Assembly: GCF_029889845.1 (NCBI RefSeq)
Contig: NZ_JARANV010000010.1
Coordinates: 58,551 to 122,550 of the forward strand
DNA from: Halomonas sp. 25-S5
GTDB lineage: Bacteria; Pseudomonadota; Gammaproteobacteria; Pseudomonadales; Halomonadaceae
Reading direction: 5' to 3'
DNA: 64,000 nucleotides
Positions 55,570 to 64,000 of this stretch are shown one piece after another. A program made the translations under genes and the position numbers. The notes beneath the pieces are model-generated. The model ran no database searches, was not told the DNA's origin, and saw only the letters and a list, made by a program, of their open reading frames with translations. The first letter of the stretch is position 1. Every line of letters begins with the position of its first letter.

Positions 55570-56769
55570 ATGGCGTTGACGCAAAAGGGTGCCGCCAGGC
55601 GCCGCAGTCGGACCGAGATGCTTGAACACCCGGAGTATGGCTGGATCTGGAAGCCGTTGCTGGCACTGCTGGTGATCTACCTGGTGGTGTGTCTGGGGCT
55701 GGGGATCTGGTGGAGCCGTACGCCGGGAAGCTTCGATGTGGAACAGGCCGTCACCAAACAGCGTGGCGCGGCATCGGGCAGCCCGGCGGCCCGCGGCGCC
55801 GTGACCACCGCTAGCCTGATGACCCTGGTCGAGACCCTGCTCGAGAAGCCGGGGGGGTACCTGCGCAACGATGTGGCCCCACCCGGGTTGTGGCTCGACA
55901 ACATGCCGGCCTGGGAGCTGGGCGTGTTCATCCAGGCGCGTCGGCTCTCGAGGTCGCTGCCGGCCATGGAGCAGTCATCGACTCCGGTGCTGCAGCGCGT
56001 GCAGCAGCGCCTGATGGGAGACAGTCGCGACTGGCTCTATCCCGCCACCGAGAAGCGTCTGACGCAGGCCCTGGACGAGCTGGGCGGCTATCTCGATGCG
56101 CTCGGGAAGGACGGTGATGCCGCCTTCGGTGATCAGGGCCAGGGCCTCGCGGCCTGGCTCGAGGCGATCACCGGATCGCTGGACGAGCTGGGGCTGCGGC
56201 TCTCGGCGAGCATCGGCAGCCGCGATGAGTTGCGCGACCTGGATATCGACGCCGAGGCCCTGCCGGCGCGCACGCCCTGGTATCGTGTCGATGACGTCTT
56301 CTTCGAGGCTCGCGGCCAGGCCTGGGCCCTGCTGCATCTGCTTGAGGCGGTGCGGCGTGACCAGGCCGACGTGCTAGCCTCGGCCGGCGTCACCGAACGC
56401 TGGGGGCAACTGGTGGCCGAGCTCGAGCTTAGCCAGCGCCGGCTGTGGAGTCCGCTGGTCCTCAACGGCTCGGGCTTTGGTATCTTCGCCAACCATTCGC
56501 TGGTGCTGGCCAACCACATGGTGCGTGCCCGGGACCTGGCGAGGCAGGTCACCGAGGGCCTGGCCGAGGTGACACCCACGCCGGCCCCCACCGCCAGCGA
56601 AGGCGTCGCCGAAGAGCCGGCCGTTGAAGAGCCGGCCGCCGATTCCGGCGAGGGCGAAATATCTTCTCCCGGTGGCGAGCAGACGCCCGGTGAGGCGGCA
56701 GAGCAGAGCCGCGACAGCGCCACGGCCGATGATGGTGCCACGGCTGGGGGTGAGCCGCCGGCGAACTGA
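55570..56769 (+). CDS. DUF2333 family inner-membrane protein
   Basis: 399 residues. One membrane helix spans about 29-47 after a basic N-terminus, giving a large periplasmic domain of about 290 residues with APPGLWLDNMPAWELGVFIQ and FEARGQAWALLHLLEAV, typical of the DUF2333 family. The last 60 residues are low-complexity, rich in Glu, Ala, Pro and Thr. Function is unknown. It is divergent from dsbD and ends at a strong hairpin. Confidence 0.85.
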   Translation: MALTQKGAARRRSRTEMLEHPEYGWIWKPLLALLVIYLVVCLGLGIWWSRTPGSFDVEQAVTKQRGAASGSPAARGAVTTASLMTLVETLLEKPGGYLRNDVAPPGLWLDNMPAWELGVFIQARRLSRSLPAMEQSSTPVLQRVQQRLMGDSRDWLYPATEKRLTQALDELGGYLDALGKDGDAAFGDQGQGLAAWLEAITGSLDELGLRLSASIGSRDELRDLDIDAEALPARTPWYRVDDVFFEARGQAWALLHLLEAVRRDQADVLASAGVTERWGQLVAELELSQRRLWSPLVLNGSGFGIFANHSLVLANHMVRARDLARQVTEGLAEVTPTPAPTASEGVAEEPAVEEPAADSGEGEISSPGGEQTPGEAAEQSRDSATADDGATAGGEPPAN

Positions 56770-56788
56770 CGACCGAGGATATCGCGCA

Positions 56789-56825
56789 ACGACAACGGGC
56801 CGCCCGAGGGGTGGCCCGTTGTCGT
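56789..56825. terminator. Bidirectional hairpin between DUF2333 gene and ppa
   Basis: Perfect 13-bp arms ACGACAACGGGCC (56789-56801) and GGCCCGTTGTCGT (56813-56825) with an 11-base loop lie between convergent genes. Confidence 0.7.
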
Positions 56826-56862
56826 GTCAGGCGGTGCTGTCGATGACCGCTGTATTCGAGGG

Positions 56863-57393
56863 TCAGGCCTTGTCGTGGGCCGCCACGGCCTTCTCGATGG
56901 CCTTGCGAGCGGCGTCTACGCCTTCCCAGGATTCCACCTTGACCCACTTGCCCTTCTCGAGATCCTTGTAGTTCTCGAAGAAGTGGGCGATCTGCTGGCG
57001 CAGCAGCTCGGGCAGGTCGGTGACTTCCTGGATGTCGTCATAGAGGCTGGAGAGCTTGGGGTGCGGGACACACACCAGCTTGGCGTCCTCGCCGGCCTCG
57101 TCGGTCATGTTGAGGATGCCCACCGGGCGGGCGCGGATCACGGCGCCGGGCTGGACCGGGTAGGGCGTCACCACCAGGGCGTCCAGGGCGTCGCCGTCGT
57201 CGGCCAGGGTGTGCGGGATGAAGCCGTAGTTGGCCGGATAGAACATCGGGGTCGCCATGAAACGGTCGACCAGCAGGGCGCCCATGTCCTTGTCGATCTC
57301 ATACTTGATCGGCGCGTGGTTGGCGGGGATCTCGATCGCCACGTAGATATCGTTGGGGAGATCCTTGCCGGCGGGGATGTTGTCGAAATTCAT
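56863..57393 (-). CDS. ppa: Inorganic pyrophosphatase (family I)
   Basis: 176 residues from ATG 57393, with AAGGAAGC ahead of it. [20 protein letters not shown] contains the metal-binding Asp cluster, and the N-terminal [17 protein letters not shown] is diagnostic. It hydrolyses PPi and pulls biosynthetic reactions forward. A PPi-type phosphofructokinase gene lies 2.2 kb away, so two PPi-consuming routes sit close together. Confidence 0.97.
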   Translation of the reverse strand: MNFDNIPAGKDLPNDIYVAIEIPANHAPIKYEIDKDMGALLVDRFMATPMFYPANYGFIPHTLADDGDALDALVVTPYPVQPGAVIRARPVGILNMTDEAGEDAKLVCVPHPKLSSLYDDIQEVTDLPELLRQQIAHFFENYKDLEKGKWVKVESWEGVDAARKAIEKAVAAHDKA

Positions 57394-57611
57394 CGTCGCT
57401 TCCTTGGGTTGGCAATAATAAGGCTTGGCGAATCGGGCAGGCGCAAAATCCGCCGAATTATACGAACCCGCGGCGGGGATTACCAATGGGCCTTAGGTGG
57501 CATGCTGTCTTTGGTCGATGGGCCCGCCGGCGGGGCAGGGTGTATGATGGGTCTCCGATGGAAGGCGTCGGCCACCGGCCGGCGGTTCGCGCCGATTGCG
57601 AGGAGAATGCC

Positions 57612-59339
57612 TTGACACCCGTGCAACTGTCACTGAGCTACGGTCAGGCCTTCGTGGCGCCTGATCGGCGGCGGCATCGCAGCTCGATGTCGGTGCGCTT
57701 CCCCGAGCCCCCCTTGCTCGCGGCGAAGGGCGCCTGCGCCCTGATCAGTGACTCCACCTTGCGCAACAACCTGGCGAAGCAGGCGGGCGATCTCAGCGTC
57801 AAGGGGTTTCTGACCGACTACTTCGCCACCCCCGACCACTGGGACGTCAAGACCTCGGCGACCCGCGTGCTGCGTGCGCTGAACGCCTGGTGCTTCAGCC
57901 AGAATCGCCAGATGGCGGACGGCAGCTATGTCTCCTCGCTCTCCGCCATGGTCTACCGGGGGCGCGAGGCGCATCTCTTCCATATGGGAGATACCCTGGT
58001 GTTTCGCCTGCGCGGCGCCGAGTTCGAGCAGCTCTCCCGGGATCATGTCACCGACCTGGGCGGCTATCGCTACCCCTCCCGGGCCATGGGCATGGACAGC
58101 GGCCTGGAGATCGATTACGCCAGCATGCCCCTCAAGCAGGGGGACATCTTCCTGTTCACCACTCAGGCGGTGCAGGGCACCCTGATGCCCTCGGATTACG
58201 TGCGGCTGATCCGCGAGGATGCCAGTGACCTGGATGCCGCCTGCGAGCGCCTGGGTGCGGCGGCCCGTGACCGGGCCCAGGAGCGGGGCTACGGCGGCGA
58301 TCAGTTCTGTTTCCAGCTGGTACGCATCGATGCCCTGCCCGAGGCATCGGAGGACCAGCCCGGCCGCGTCTATGGCGACTTGCCGATTCCCCCGGAACTC
58401 TCGCCCGGTGATCGTCTCGATGGCCTCGAGATGCTGTCGGTGCTCTCGCGCACGGCCCAGTCGCGGGTCTACCAGGTGCGCGACCTGCATAGCGGCCGCG
58501 AGATGGTGATGAAGGCGCCCAGTCCCGAGCTCTCCAGCCGCAATGCCTACCTGGAGCACTTCCTGCTACAGCAGTGGGTGGTGGAGCGCGTCACGTCGCC
58601 CTTCGTGGTGCGCATCATGGAGCCCTCGCGGCCGCGGCGCTTCCTTTACTACCTGATGGCCCACGTCAAGGGCGAGACCCTGACCGAATGGGCCCGGCGC
58701 CATCCCCAGGCCAGCCTCGAGCAGCGCCTCGACATCGCCAATCAGCTGGGCAAGGCGGTGCAGGCACTGCATCACCGCGACTTGCTGCACCAGCGCATCC
58801 ATCCCGACAATGTGCTGATCGATGTACATGGCCAGGTCGTGCTGGCCGACTTCAGCGCCTGCCACCTGCGTGACGTGGACGGTCATCGCCGCTCGCGGGG
58901 GCTGGTTCGCCAGCTCGGGCTGACCGAGCATAGCGCGCCCGAGTATGCGCTGGAGGACGATGTCGGCCGTCGCAGCGACCAGTACTCCCTGGCCTCGACC
59001 ATCTATTGGCTGCTCACCGGCGAGCTGCCCTATGCGCTGACGCCGAACCGGCTGCGTAGCCATACCGACCTGGAGCAGCTGGCCTATCGCAGCGCCCGCA
59101 CTCTGAATCCGGAGGTGCCCGTGGCCCTGGACGATGCCCTGCGCCGGGCCCTGGATCCCCAGCGTGCGCTGCGCTTCCGGCGCATGTCGGAGTTCCGTCG
59201 CGCGCTGCGCCCGCCGCGTGATCCGGCCGGTGGCTCGGGGGAAGGCGGCTCGCACAGGCCGCGGGAACCCGCCCGCTTCTGGCAGGGCGTGGCGGGCATC
59301 CTGCTGCTGCTGCTGGTGCTCTCCTGGTTGTTGCGATAA
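57612..59339 (+). CDS. PP2C-like / protein kinase-like fusion, both domains apparently degenerate
   Basis: 575 residues from TTG 57612, directly after AGGAGA; an upstream ATG at 57559 lacks such a site. Residues 1-240 form a PP2C-like domain. MGDT (Asp127) is kept, but the DG of the first motif is ISDS and the usual TTDGV metal motif is TTQAV (183-187). Residues 270-535 form a Ser/Thr kinase fold: Lys301 and the DFG-position ADFSA (Asp413) are kept, but the catalytic HRDLKPEN loop is HQRIHPDN (393-400), without the catalytic Asp and Lys. A single membrane helix ends the protein (about 555-572). Relatives are active bifunctional kinase/phosphatases; this one may be a scaffold. Confidence 0.82.
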   Translation: MTPVQLSLSYGQAFVAPDRRRHRSSMSVRFPEPPLLAAKGACALISDSTLRNNLAKQAGDLSVKGFLTDYFATPDHWDVKTSATRVLRALNAWCFSQNRQMADGSYVSSLSAMVYRGREAHLFHMGDTLVFRLRGAEFEQLSRDHVTDLGGYRYPSRAMGMDSGLEIDYASMPLKQGDIFLFTTQAVQGTLMPSDYVRLIREDASDLDAACERLGAAARDRAQERGYGGDQFCFQLVRIDALPEASEDQPGRVYGDLPIPPELSPGDRLDGLEMLSVLSRTAQSRVYQVRDLHSGREMVMKAPSPELSSRNAYLEHFLLQQWVVERVTSPFVVRIMEPSRPRRFLYYLMAHVKGETLTEWARRHPQASLEQRLDIANQLGKAVQALHHRDLLHQRIHPDNVLIDVHGQVVLADFSACHLRDVDGHRRSRGLVRQLGLTEHSAPEYALEDDVGRRSDQYSLASTIYWLLTGELPYALTPNRLRSHTDLEQLAYRSARTLNPEVPVALDDALRRALDPQRALRFRRMSEFRRALRPPRDPAGGSGEGGSHRPREPARFWQGVAGILLLLLVLSWLLR

Positions 59340-59583
59340 GGCCCTTCGGGCAGCTCCAAGCGACAAGCACCGAGCGCCGAGCAGTCTGGTGGCGGGCGGT
59401 AAGTAGTGAGATCGAGCCGGGAACGAAAAGACCCCGCCGGACTTGATACCTGGCGGGGACTCGTTGGCATCGGTGCTAGCGCCGATCTTTCATCGTTGGC
59501 CGCTTGGCCGCTTGGCCGCTTGGCCGCTTGGCCGCTTGGCCGCTTGGCCGCTTGGCCGCTTGGCCGCTTGGCCGCTTGGCCGC
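59340..59583 (+). repeat. Gene-end array element 5 (eleven TTGGCCGC units)
   Basis: Starts at the kinase gene's stop with hairpin GCCC-TT-CGGGC, then CTCCAAGC and CAAGC copies. A terminator lies in the middle. It ends with eleven exact TTGGCCGC units (59496-59583), a period of 8, that abut the pfp stop codon. The array unit GCTTGG is complementary to CCAAGC in the left part. The Trp/Pro/Leu/Gly-repeat frame across it is judged non-coding. Confidence 0.85.
59426..59458 (-). terminator. Terminator of pfp inside array element 5
   Basis: CCCCGCC (59432-59438) pairs with GGCGGGG (59452-59458). On the minus strand TCTTTTC follows, giving a short U-tract about 130 bp after the pfp stop. Confidence 0.65.
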
Positions 59584-60843
59584 CTAGATCGTGAACTCGG
59601 GCAGCTTGCGCTCGACCCGAGCCAGCCTGAGATGCGCCACCTTCGGCAGGCCGTTCTCGAAGGGCGGAAAGTCCTCGCCCTGGATCAGCGGCGACAGGTA
59701 CCGGCGGCAGGCCTCGGTGATGCCGAAGCCGTCCTCGCGGATGAACTCCCGCGGCATGAACTTCTCGCGGTTGGCGACCTCGGCCAGCGGGGCCGCCTCG
59801 ATGCGCCACTCGTAGGGGGTCTCGCTGACGCGCTTGATGGTCGGCATCATGGAGTTCTTGCCCGCGATGGCCAGTTCCACGGCCTTCTCGCCCACCGCGT
59901 AGGCCTGCTCGACGTCGGTCTTCGAGCCTAGGTGGCGGGCGGCCCGCTGCAGGTAGTCGGCCACCGCCCAGTGGTACTTGTAGCCCAGATCCTGCTTGAC
60001 CATGCCAGCCAGGGTCGGCGCCACGCCGCCCAGCTGGCGGTGGCCGAACGCGTCGGTGTTGCCGGAGTCGGCGAGGAAGGTGCCGTCCTCGTAGCGCGCC
60101 CCCTCGGAGACCACGATCACGCAGTAGCCGTATTGCTTGACCGATTCCTCCACCCGGGCCATCACCCGAGCGCGGTCGAAGTGGACCTCGGGGAAGATCA
60201 CCAGGTGGGGCGGCTCGCCCTCGCCCTGGCCGGCCAGCGCCCCCGCGGCAGCGATCCATCCCGCATGGCGGCCCATCACCTCGAGCACGAACACCTTGGT
60301 GGAGGTGGCGCACATCGAGGCGATGTCCAGCGAGGCCTCCAGGGTGGAAGTGGCGATGTACTTGGCCACGCTGCCGAAGCCCGGGGAGTTGTCGGTGATC
60401 GGCAGGTCGTTGTCCACGGTCTTGGGCACATGGATGGCCGTCAGCGGATAGCCGAGCTTCTCGGAGAGCTGCGAGACCTTGAGGCAGGTATCGGCACTGT
60501 CGCCGCCGCCGTTGTAGAAGAAGTAGCGGATGTCGTGGGCCTTGAAGACCTCGATCAATCGCTCGTACTGGGCGCGGTGGGACTCGATGTCCTTGAGCTT
60601 GTAGCGGCAGGAGCCGAAGGCGCCCCCGGGGGTGTGACGCAGGGCGGCGATGGTCTCGTCCGACTCCTGACTGACGTCGATCAGGTCCTCGGTGAGGGCG
60701 CCGATGATGCCGTTGTGGCCGGCGTAGACCTTGCCGATCCGGTCCGGGTGGCGGCGGCAGGCTTGGATCACGCCGCAGGCGCTGGCGTTGATCACGGCGG
60801 TGACGCCGCCGGACTGGGCGTAGAAGGCATTGTGCTGGGCCAT
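59584..60843 (-). CDS. pfp: PPi-dependent 6-phosphofructokinase
   Basis: 419 residues from ATG 60843. It begins NAFYAQSGGVTAVINASACG. Two positions argue for PPi rather than ATP: GGGDSAD (112-118), with Asp where ATP enzymes have Gly, and PKTVDND (140-146), with Lys where ATP enzymes have Gly. It phosphorylates fructose-6-phosphate reversibly, serving glycolysis and gluconeogenesis. The frame stays open far upstream, but the conserved start is here. It is divergent from mpl. Confidence 0.92.
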   Translation of the reverse strand: MAQHNAFYAQSGGVTAVINASACGVIQACRRHPDRIGKVYAGHNGIIGALTEDLIDVSQESDETIAALRHTPGGAFGSCRYKLKDIESHRAQYERLIEVFKAHDIRYFFYNGGGDSADTCLKVSQLSEKLGYPLTAIHVPKTVDNDLPITDNSPGFGSVAKYIATSTLEASLDIASMCATSTKVFVLEVMGRHAGWIAAAGALAGQGEGEPPHLVIFPEVHFDRARVMARVEESVKQYGYCVIVVSEGARYEDGTFLADSGNTDAFGHRQLGGVAPTLAGMVKQDLGYKYHWAVADYLQRAARHLGSKTDVEQAYAVGEKAVELAIAGKNSMMPTIKRVSETPYEWRIEAAPLAEVANREKFMPREFIREDGFGITEACRRYLSPLIQGEDFPPFENGLPKVAHLRLARVERKLPEFTI

Positions 60844-61041
60844 GGGGCTTACCTGTTCCTGGTCACGTCGAGGGATCCGAAAACCCGTGAGTCTAGCCGA
60901 AAGTGGCATTGGCTGCACCTGCATGCCCGCCAGGCCCAAGTCGCCTTGGGCCCCGGTGGCGGCTGGAGCGCGCCGAGGGGGCCATGCTAGTCTCGCGCAG
61001 GTCGCGCCGCGGCTGGCGGCGAAAAGATTCCCGGAGAGCGC

Positions 61042-62436
61042 ATGCACCTTCATATCCTCGGTATCTGCGGTACCTTCATGGGCAGCCTGGCCCTGCTCGC
61101 TCGCGAGCAGGGCCACACGGTCAGCGGCTCGGATGCCAACGTCTATCCGCCCATGAGTACCCAACTCGAGGAGGCGGGCATCGTCCTGTGCGAGGGGTAC
61201 TCGGCGGACAATCTCTCGCCGCGTCCGGACCGGGTGGTGATCGGCAATGCCCTCTCCCGCGGCAACCCCGAGGTCGAGGCGGTCCTGGACCAGGGGCTGC
61301 CCTATGTCTCCGGCCCGGAGTGGCTGGCCGAGCAGGTACTGCCCAGGCGGCGGGTGATCGCCGTGGCCGGTACCCACGGCAAGACCACCACGGCGAGCCT
61401 GTTGGCCTGGCTGCTGGAGTCCGGCGGCCAGGCGCCGGGCTTTCTGATCGGTGGGGTGCCGCGCAACTTCGGCGTCTCGGCCCGGCTCGGCGCCCATGAT
61501 GCCCCCTTCGTGGTGGAGGCCGACGAGTACGACACGGCCTTCTTCGACAAGCGCTCCAAGTTCGTCCACTACCGCCCCGAGATCGCCATCCTGGGCAACC
61601 TGGAGTTCGACCACGCCGACATCTTCGACGACCTGGGCGCCATCGAGCGGCAGTTCCACCACCTGGTGCGGACCGTCCCCGGGCGGGGTCGCCTGCTGGT
61701 GGCCGATGGCGAGCCGGCCCTGGACCGGGTGCTCGAGATGGGATGCTGGACTCCGGTGGAGCGCTTCGGCACCCAGGTGACAAGCCCCTGGCGGCTGGAG
61801 CTCGAGCGCGAGGATGCTTCGCGCTTCCGGGTCATCCATGAGCGCCACGATGGCGTAGCCGAGGTGAACGAGGATGCGGTGGTCGACTGGGGGCTGACCG
61901 GTGCCCACAACGCCCGCAACGCCCTGGCGGCCCTCGCGGCGGCGAGTGCCTGCGGGGTCGACCTGCCGCGCGCCGCCGCTGCGCTGTCGCGTTTCGCGAC
62001 GCCGCGGCGGCGCCAGGAGGTGCGTGGCGAGGTGGCGGGGATCGAGGTCATCGATGACTTCGCCCATCACCCCACGGCGATCGCCGCCACCCTGGAGGGG
62101 CTGCGGGCCGCGACGCCGCGAGGGCGACTGCTGGCGGTGATCGAGCCGCGCTCCAATACCATGCGACTGGGCACCCTACGCGACCGGCTGGCGGCAAGCG
62201 TCGCCGCCGCCGATGCCGCCTTCTGGTTCCAGCCGCCGGGGCTGGACTGGTCGTTGTCGCCGGTGCTCGAGGCGAGCCCGGTGCCGGCCCGGCTGCTCGA
62301 CGACCTCGATGCCCTGGTGGACACCCTGGTCGCGGAGGCGCGGCCGCTGGACCGTATCGTGGTGATGTCCAACGGAGGCTTCGGCGGCATCCACGAGAAG
62401 CTGCTGGCCGCCCTGGAGGTGGCCCATGCCGACTGA
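61042..62436 (+). CDS. mpl: UDP-N-acetylmuramate:L-Ala-gamma-D-Glu-meso-DAP ligase
   Basis: 464 residues of the Mur ligase family. It begins [20 protein letters not shown], has the ATP loop [39 protein letters not shown] and [19 protein letters not shown]. It reattaches recovered murein tripeptide to UDP-MurNAc in peptidoglycan recycling. It overlaps ubiX by 11 bp. Confidence 0.95.
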   Translation: MHLHILGICGTFMGSLALLAREQGHTVSGSDANVYPPMSTQLEEAGIVLCEGYSADNLSPRPDRVVIGNALSRGNPEVEAVLDQGLPYVSGPEWLAEQVLPRRRVIAVAGTHGKTTTASLLAWLLESGGQAPGFLIGGVPRNFGVSARLGAHDAPFVVEADEYDTAFFDKRSKFVHYRPEIAILGNLEFDHADIFDDLGAIERQFHHLVRTVPGRGRLLVADGEPALDRVLEMGCWTPVERFGTQVTSPWRLELEREDASRFRVIHERHDGVAEVNEDAVVDWGLTGAHNARNALAALAAASACGVDLPRAAAALSRFATPRRRQEVRGEVAGIEVIDDFAHHPTAIAATLEGLRAATPRGRLLAVIEPRSNTMRLGTLRDRLAASVAAADAAFWFQPPGLDWSLSPVLEASPVPARLLDDLDALVDTLVAEARPLDRIVVMSNGGFGGIHEKLLAALEVAHAD

Positions 62437-63058
62437 GCTGCGTGACCCGGTCACGGTGGCCCTGACCGGCGCCTCGGGGGCTCAGTACGGGCTGCGGCTG
62501 ATCGAGGCGCTGGTGGCAGCCGACCACCAGGTCTGGGTGATGATCTCCAAGGCCGCCCACCTGGTGATCGCCACCGAGACCGACCGCGAGCTGCCGGCGC
62601 GTCCCGCCCGGCTGACGGAGGTGCTTACCGAGCGCAGCGGGGCGGCGCCCGGCCAAGTCCGCTGCTTCGCCCGCGAGGACTGGATGGCCCCGGTCGCCTC
62701 GGGGTCCGGGGCGCCCTCGGCCATGGTGATCTGCCCCTGCAGCACCGGGACTCTCTCGGCGGTGGCCACCGGGGCTAGCAACAACCTCATCGAGCGCGCC
62801 GCCGACGTGGCGCTCAAGGAGCGGCGCAAGCTGATCCTGGTGCCCCGCGAGACCCCGTTCTCGGCGATTCACCTGGAGCACATGCTCGCCCTGACTCGCA
62901 TGGGGGCGGTGATCCTGCCCGCTGCCCCGGGGTTCTATCATCGGCCGGCGTCGATAGACGACCTGGTCGACTTCATCGTGGCGCGGATCCTCAACCAGCT
63001 GGGGATCGCGCATCGCCTGATGCCCCGCTGGGGGGACCCGGCTTCGCCGGGAGCTTGA
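62426..63058 (+). CDS. ubiX: Flavin prenyltransferase UbiX
   Basis: 210 residues. It begins [20 protein letters not shown] and has [20 protein letters not shown] and [19 protein letters not shown]. It makes prenylated FMN for the decarboxylase UbiD in ubiquinone synthesis. The last residues, DPASPGA, are encoded by the hairpin of a repeat element, so the normal C-terminus appears to have been replaced or extended. The start lies within mpl. Confidence 0.94.
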   Translation: MPTELRDPVTVALTGASGAQYGLRLIEALVAADHQVWVMISKAAHLVIATETDRELPARPARLTEVLTERSGAAPGQVRCFAREDWMAPVASGSGAPSAMVICPCSTGTLSAVATGASNNLIERAADVALKERRKLILVPRETPFSAIHLEHMLALTRMGAVILPAAPGFYHRPASIDDLVDFIVARILNQLGIAHRLMPRWGDPASPGA

Positions 63059-63105
63059 AGCCATAAGCTTGAAGCGGGAAGAAAAAACCGACCCGGGCGG
63101 CGACC
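63037..63105 (+). repeat. Gene-end array element 3 (without array)
   Basis: Hairpin CCCGGC-TTC-GCCGGG (63037-63051) followed by two GCTTGAAG copies and CGGGAAGAAAA. The ubiX stop falls inside the first GCTTGAAG. No tandem array follows, so this is a partial or young copy. Confidence 0.65.
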
Positions 63106-63151
63106 AGCAGTAGGGGGCGCTGCACAGCCAATTGACATGGAGGTTTCTCGA

Positions 63152-63772
63152 ATGGTCAGCCTGGCCCTGCTGTCGGTGTTCGTGCCGACCTTCCTGCTGG
63201 TCTCGCTCACCCCCGGCATGTGCATGACCCTGGCCATGGTGCTGGGCATGACCCAGGGCGTGAGGCGCACCCTGTGGATGATGGTCGGTGAGCTGGTGGG
63301 CGTGGGCCTGGTGGCCTTCGCCGCCGGCGCCGGAGTGGCGGCCCTGATGCTGCGTCAGCCCGAGCTGTTCGCACTGCTCAAGTGGCTGGGCGGCGCCTAT
63401 CTCGGTTATCTGGGTGTAATGATGTGGCGCTCCCGGGGGCGCATGGCCATTTCCCTGGAACGGGCGGGGCCGCCCGCCGCCCGTGGCCAGCTGGCCCTGC
63501 AGGGGCTGGTCACCGCGGTGGCCAATCCCAAGGGCTGGGCCTTCTTCATGGCCCTGCTGCCGCCCTTCCTGGATGCCTCACGCCCGTTGGTCATCCAGCT
63601 GGTGGCGCTGATCGCGGTGATCCTCGCCATCGAATTCGTCTGCCTGCTGCTCTATGCCACCGGCGGACGCACCCTGCGGCGGCTGCTCGGCGAGAGCGGC
63701 AAGGTGCGGCTGCTCAATCGTGTCGCCGGGACCCTGATGGTCGGCGTGGGACTGTGGCTGGCCCTGGGTTGA
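63152..63772 (+). CDS. LysE/RhtB family amino-acid exporter
   Basis: 206 residues with six hydrophobic segments, starting at ATG 63152 eight bases after GGAGG. VSLTPGMCMTLAMVLGMTQG near the start and LKWLGGAYLGYLGVMMWRS are LysE/RhtB signatures, as is NPKGWAFFMALLP. The family exports amino acids such as lysine, threonine or homoserine lactone-like compounds. Substrate unknown. An array element starts at its stop. Confidence 0.87.
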   Translation: MVSLALLSVFVPTFLLVSLTPGMCMTLAMVLGMTQGVRRTLWMMVGELVGVGLVAFAAGAGVAALMLRQPELFALLKWLGGAYLGYLGVMMWRSRGRMAISLERAGPPAARGQLALQGLVTAVANPKGWAFFMALLPPFLDASRPLVIQLVALIAVILAIEFVCLLLYATGGRTLRRLLGESGKVRLLNRVAGTLMVGVGLWLALG

Positions 63773-63930
<158 letters not shown>

Positions 63931-63982
63931 TTCACGATGGCGTTTGCAGTATTCGGGATGAAGAAAAAAGTGTACGGGGTGC

Positions 63983-64000
63983 GGGGGGGGGGGGGGGGGG
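63983..64000 (+). other. Poly-G run at the end of the window
   Basis: Eighteen consecutive G bases end the window, preceded by GGGGTGC. Nothing else in the window looks like this. It is most simply a no-signal artefact of two-colour sequencing at a contig end. Confidence 0.75.

Noticed and set aside
59406..59594. Frame encoding Trp-Pro-Leu-Gly-Arg-Leu-Ala-Ala repeats
   Set aside because: It is the translation of the 8-bp array of element 5.
59584..62070. 828-codon frame running through pfp and opposite mpl
   Set aside because: Only the part from 60843 down encodes the conserved enzyme; the rest is opposite mpl and shows no homology pattern.

Overview
The window looks like a chromosomal segment of a moderately halophilic gammaproteobacterium, most likely of the Halomonadaceae. 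The inference rests on the high GC content, gammaproteobacterial gene neighbourhoods (mlaA / phosphatase-STAS pair / tal; dusB-fis-purH; prmA-accC-accB) and intergenic repeats of a style familiar from Halomonas-like genomes. There is no rRNA, insertion sequence, integrase or CRISPR array. The last 18 bases are a pure G run, so the right edge is probably a contig end with a sequencing artefact.

Layout. 1-5.2 kb: end of a ketoacyl-ACP synthase III gene, mlaA, an RssB/RssC-like phosphatase and STAS pair, transaldolase and a Bcr/CflA exporter. 5.2-9.8 kb: pstSCAB behind a Pho box. 9.9-15.5 kb: an arsenic block (arsC, GAPDH, arsJ, an MFS gene, arsR, a thioredoxin-like remnant, acr3), with two nearly identical dyads in front of arsC and acr3. 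15.6-17.1 kb: FetAB-type ABC exporter. 17.1-24.1 kb: a beta-oxidation-type cluster (thiolase, TetR, acyl-CoA synthetase, SDR, acyl-CoA dehydrogenase) with a duplicated TetR-type operator and a perfect PsrA-type palindrome. 24.2-28.0 kb: a zinc metallopeptidase, two decayed genes and a KtrAB potassium uptake pair.

28.3-35.6 kb: the least familiar region. An ATP-grasp enzyme and a 666-residue protein with a possible papain-like Cys/His/Asn triad lie on the minus strand. They diverge from a second ATP-grasp enzyme and a CocE/X-Pro-dipeptidyl-peptidase-like hydrolase. This is the best candidate for an undescribed peptide-like metabolite system. 35.6-41.7 kb: the complete biotin pathway (bioB, F, H, C, D and A) with tRNA-Leu(UAG) between bioD and bioA and a BirA-like operator at bioB. 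41.7-48.7 kb: comF, srkA, a secreted protein, folE-folX behind TGTACA palindromes, gabD and purH. 48.8-55.4 kb: fis-dusB, prmA, accCB and dsbD. 55.6-63.8 kb: a DUF2333 protein, pyrophosphatase, a kinase/phosphatase fusion that appears dead in both domains, PPi-type phosphofructokinase, mpl, ubiX and a LysE exporter.

Two repeat families stand out. Five gene ends (after the SDR, gabD, kinase/phosphatase, ubiX and lysE genes) carry elements that begin with a GC hairpin at the stop codon. Four of them end in a tandem array; three arrays have exactly seven 7-bp units and one has eleven 8-bp units. A separate element of about 120 bp occurs twice with a conserved core and compensatory changes in a stem. 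Functional links include phosphate uptake beside arsenate detoxification, biotin synthesis together with biotin-dependent acetyl-CoA carboxylase subunits, and pyrophosphatase near PPi-dependent phosphofructokinase.
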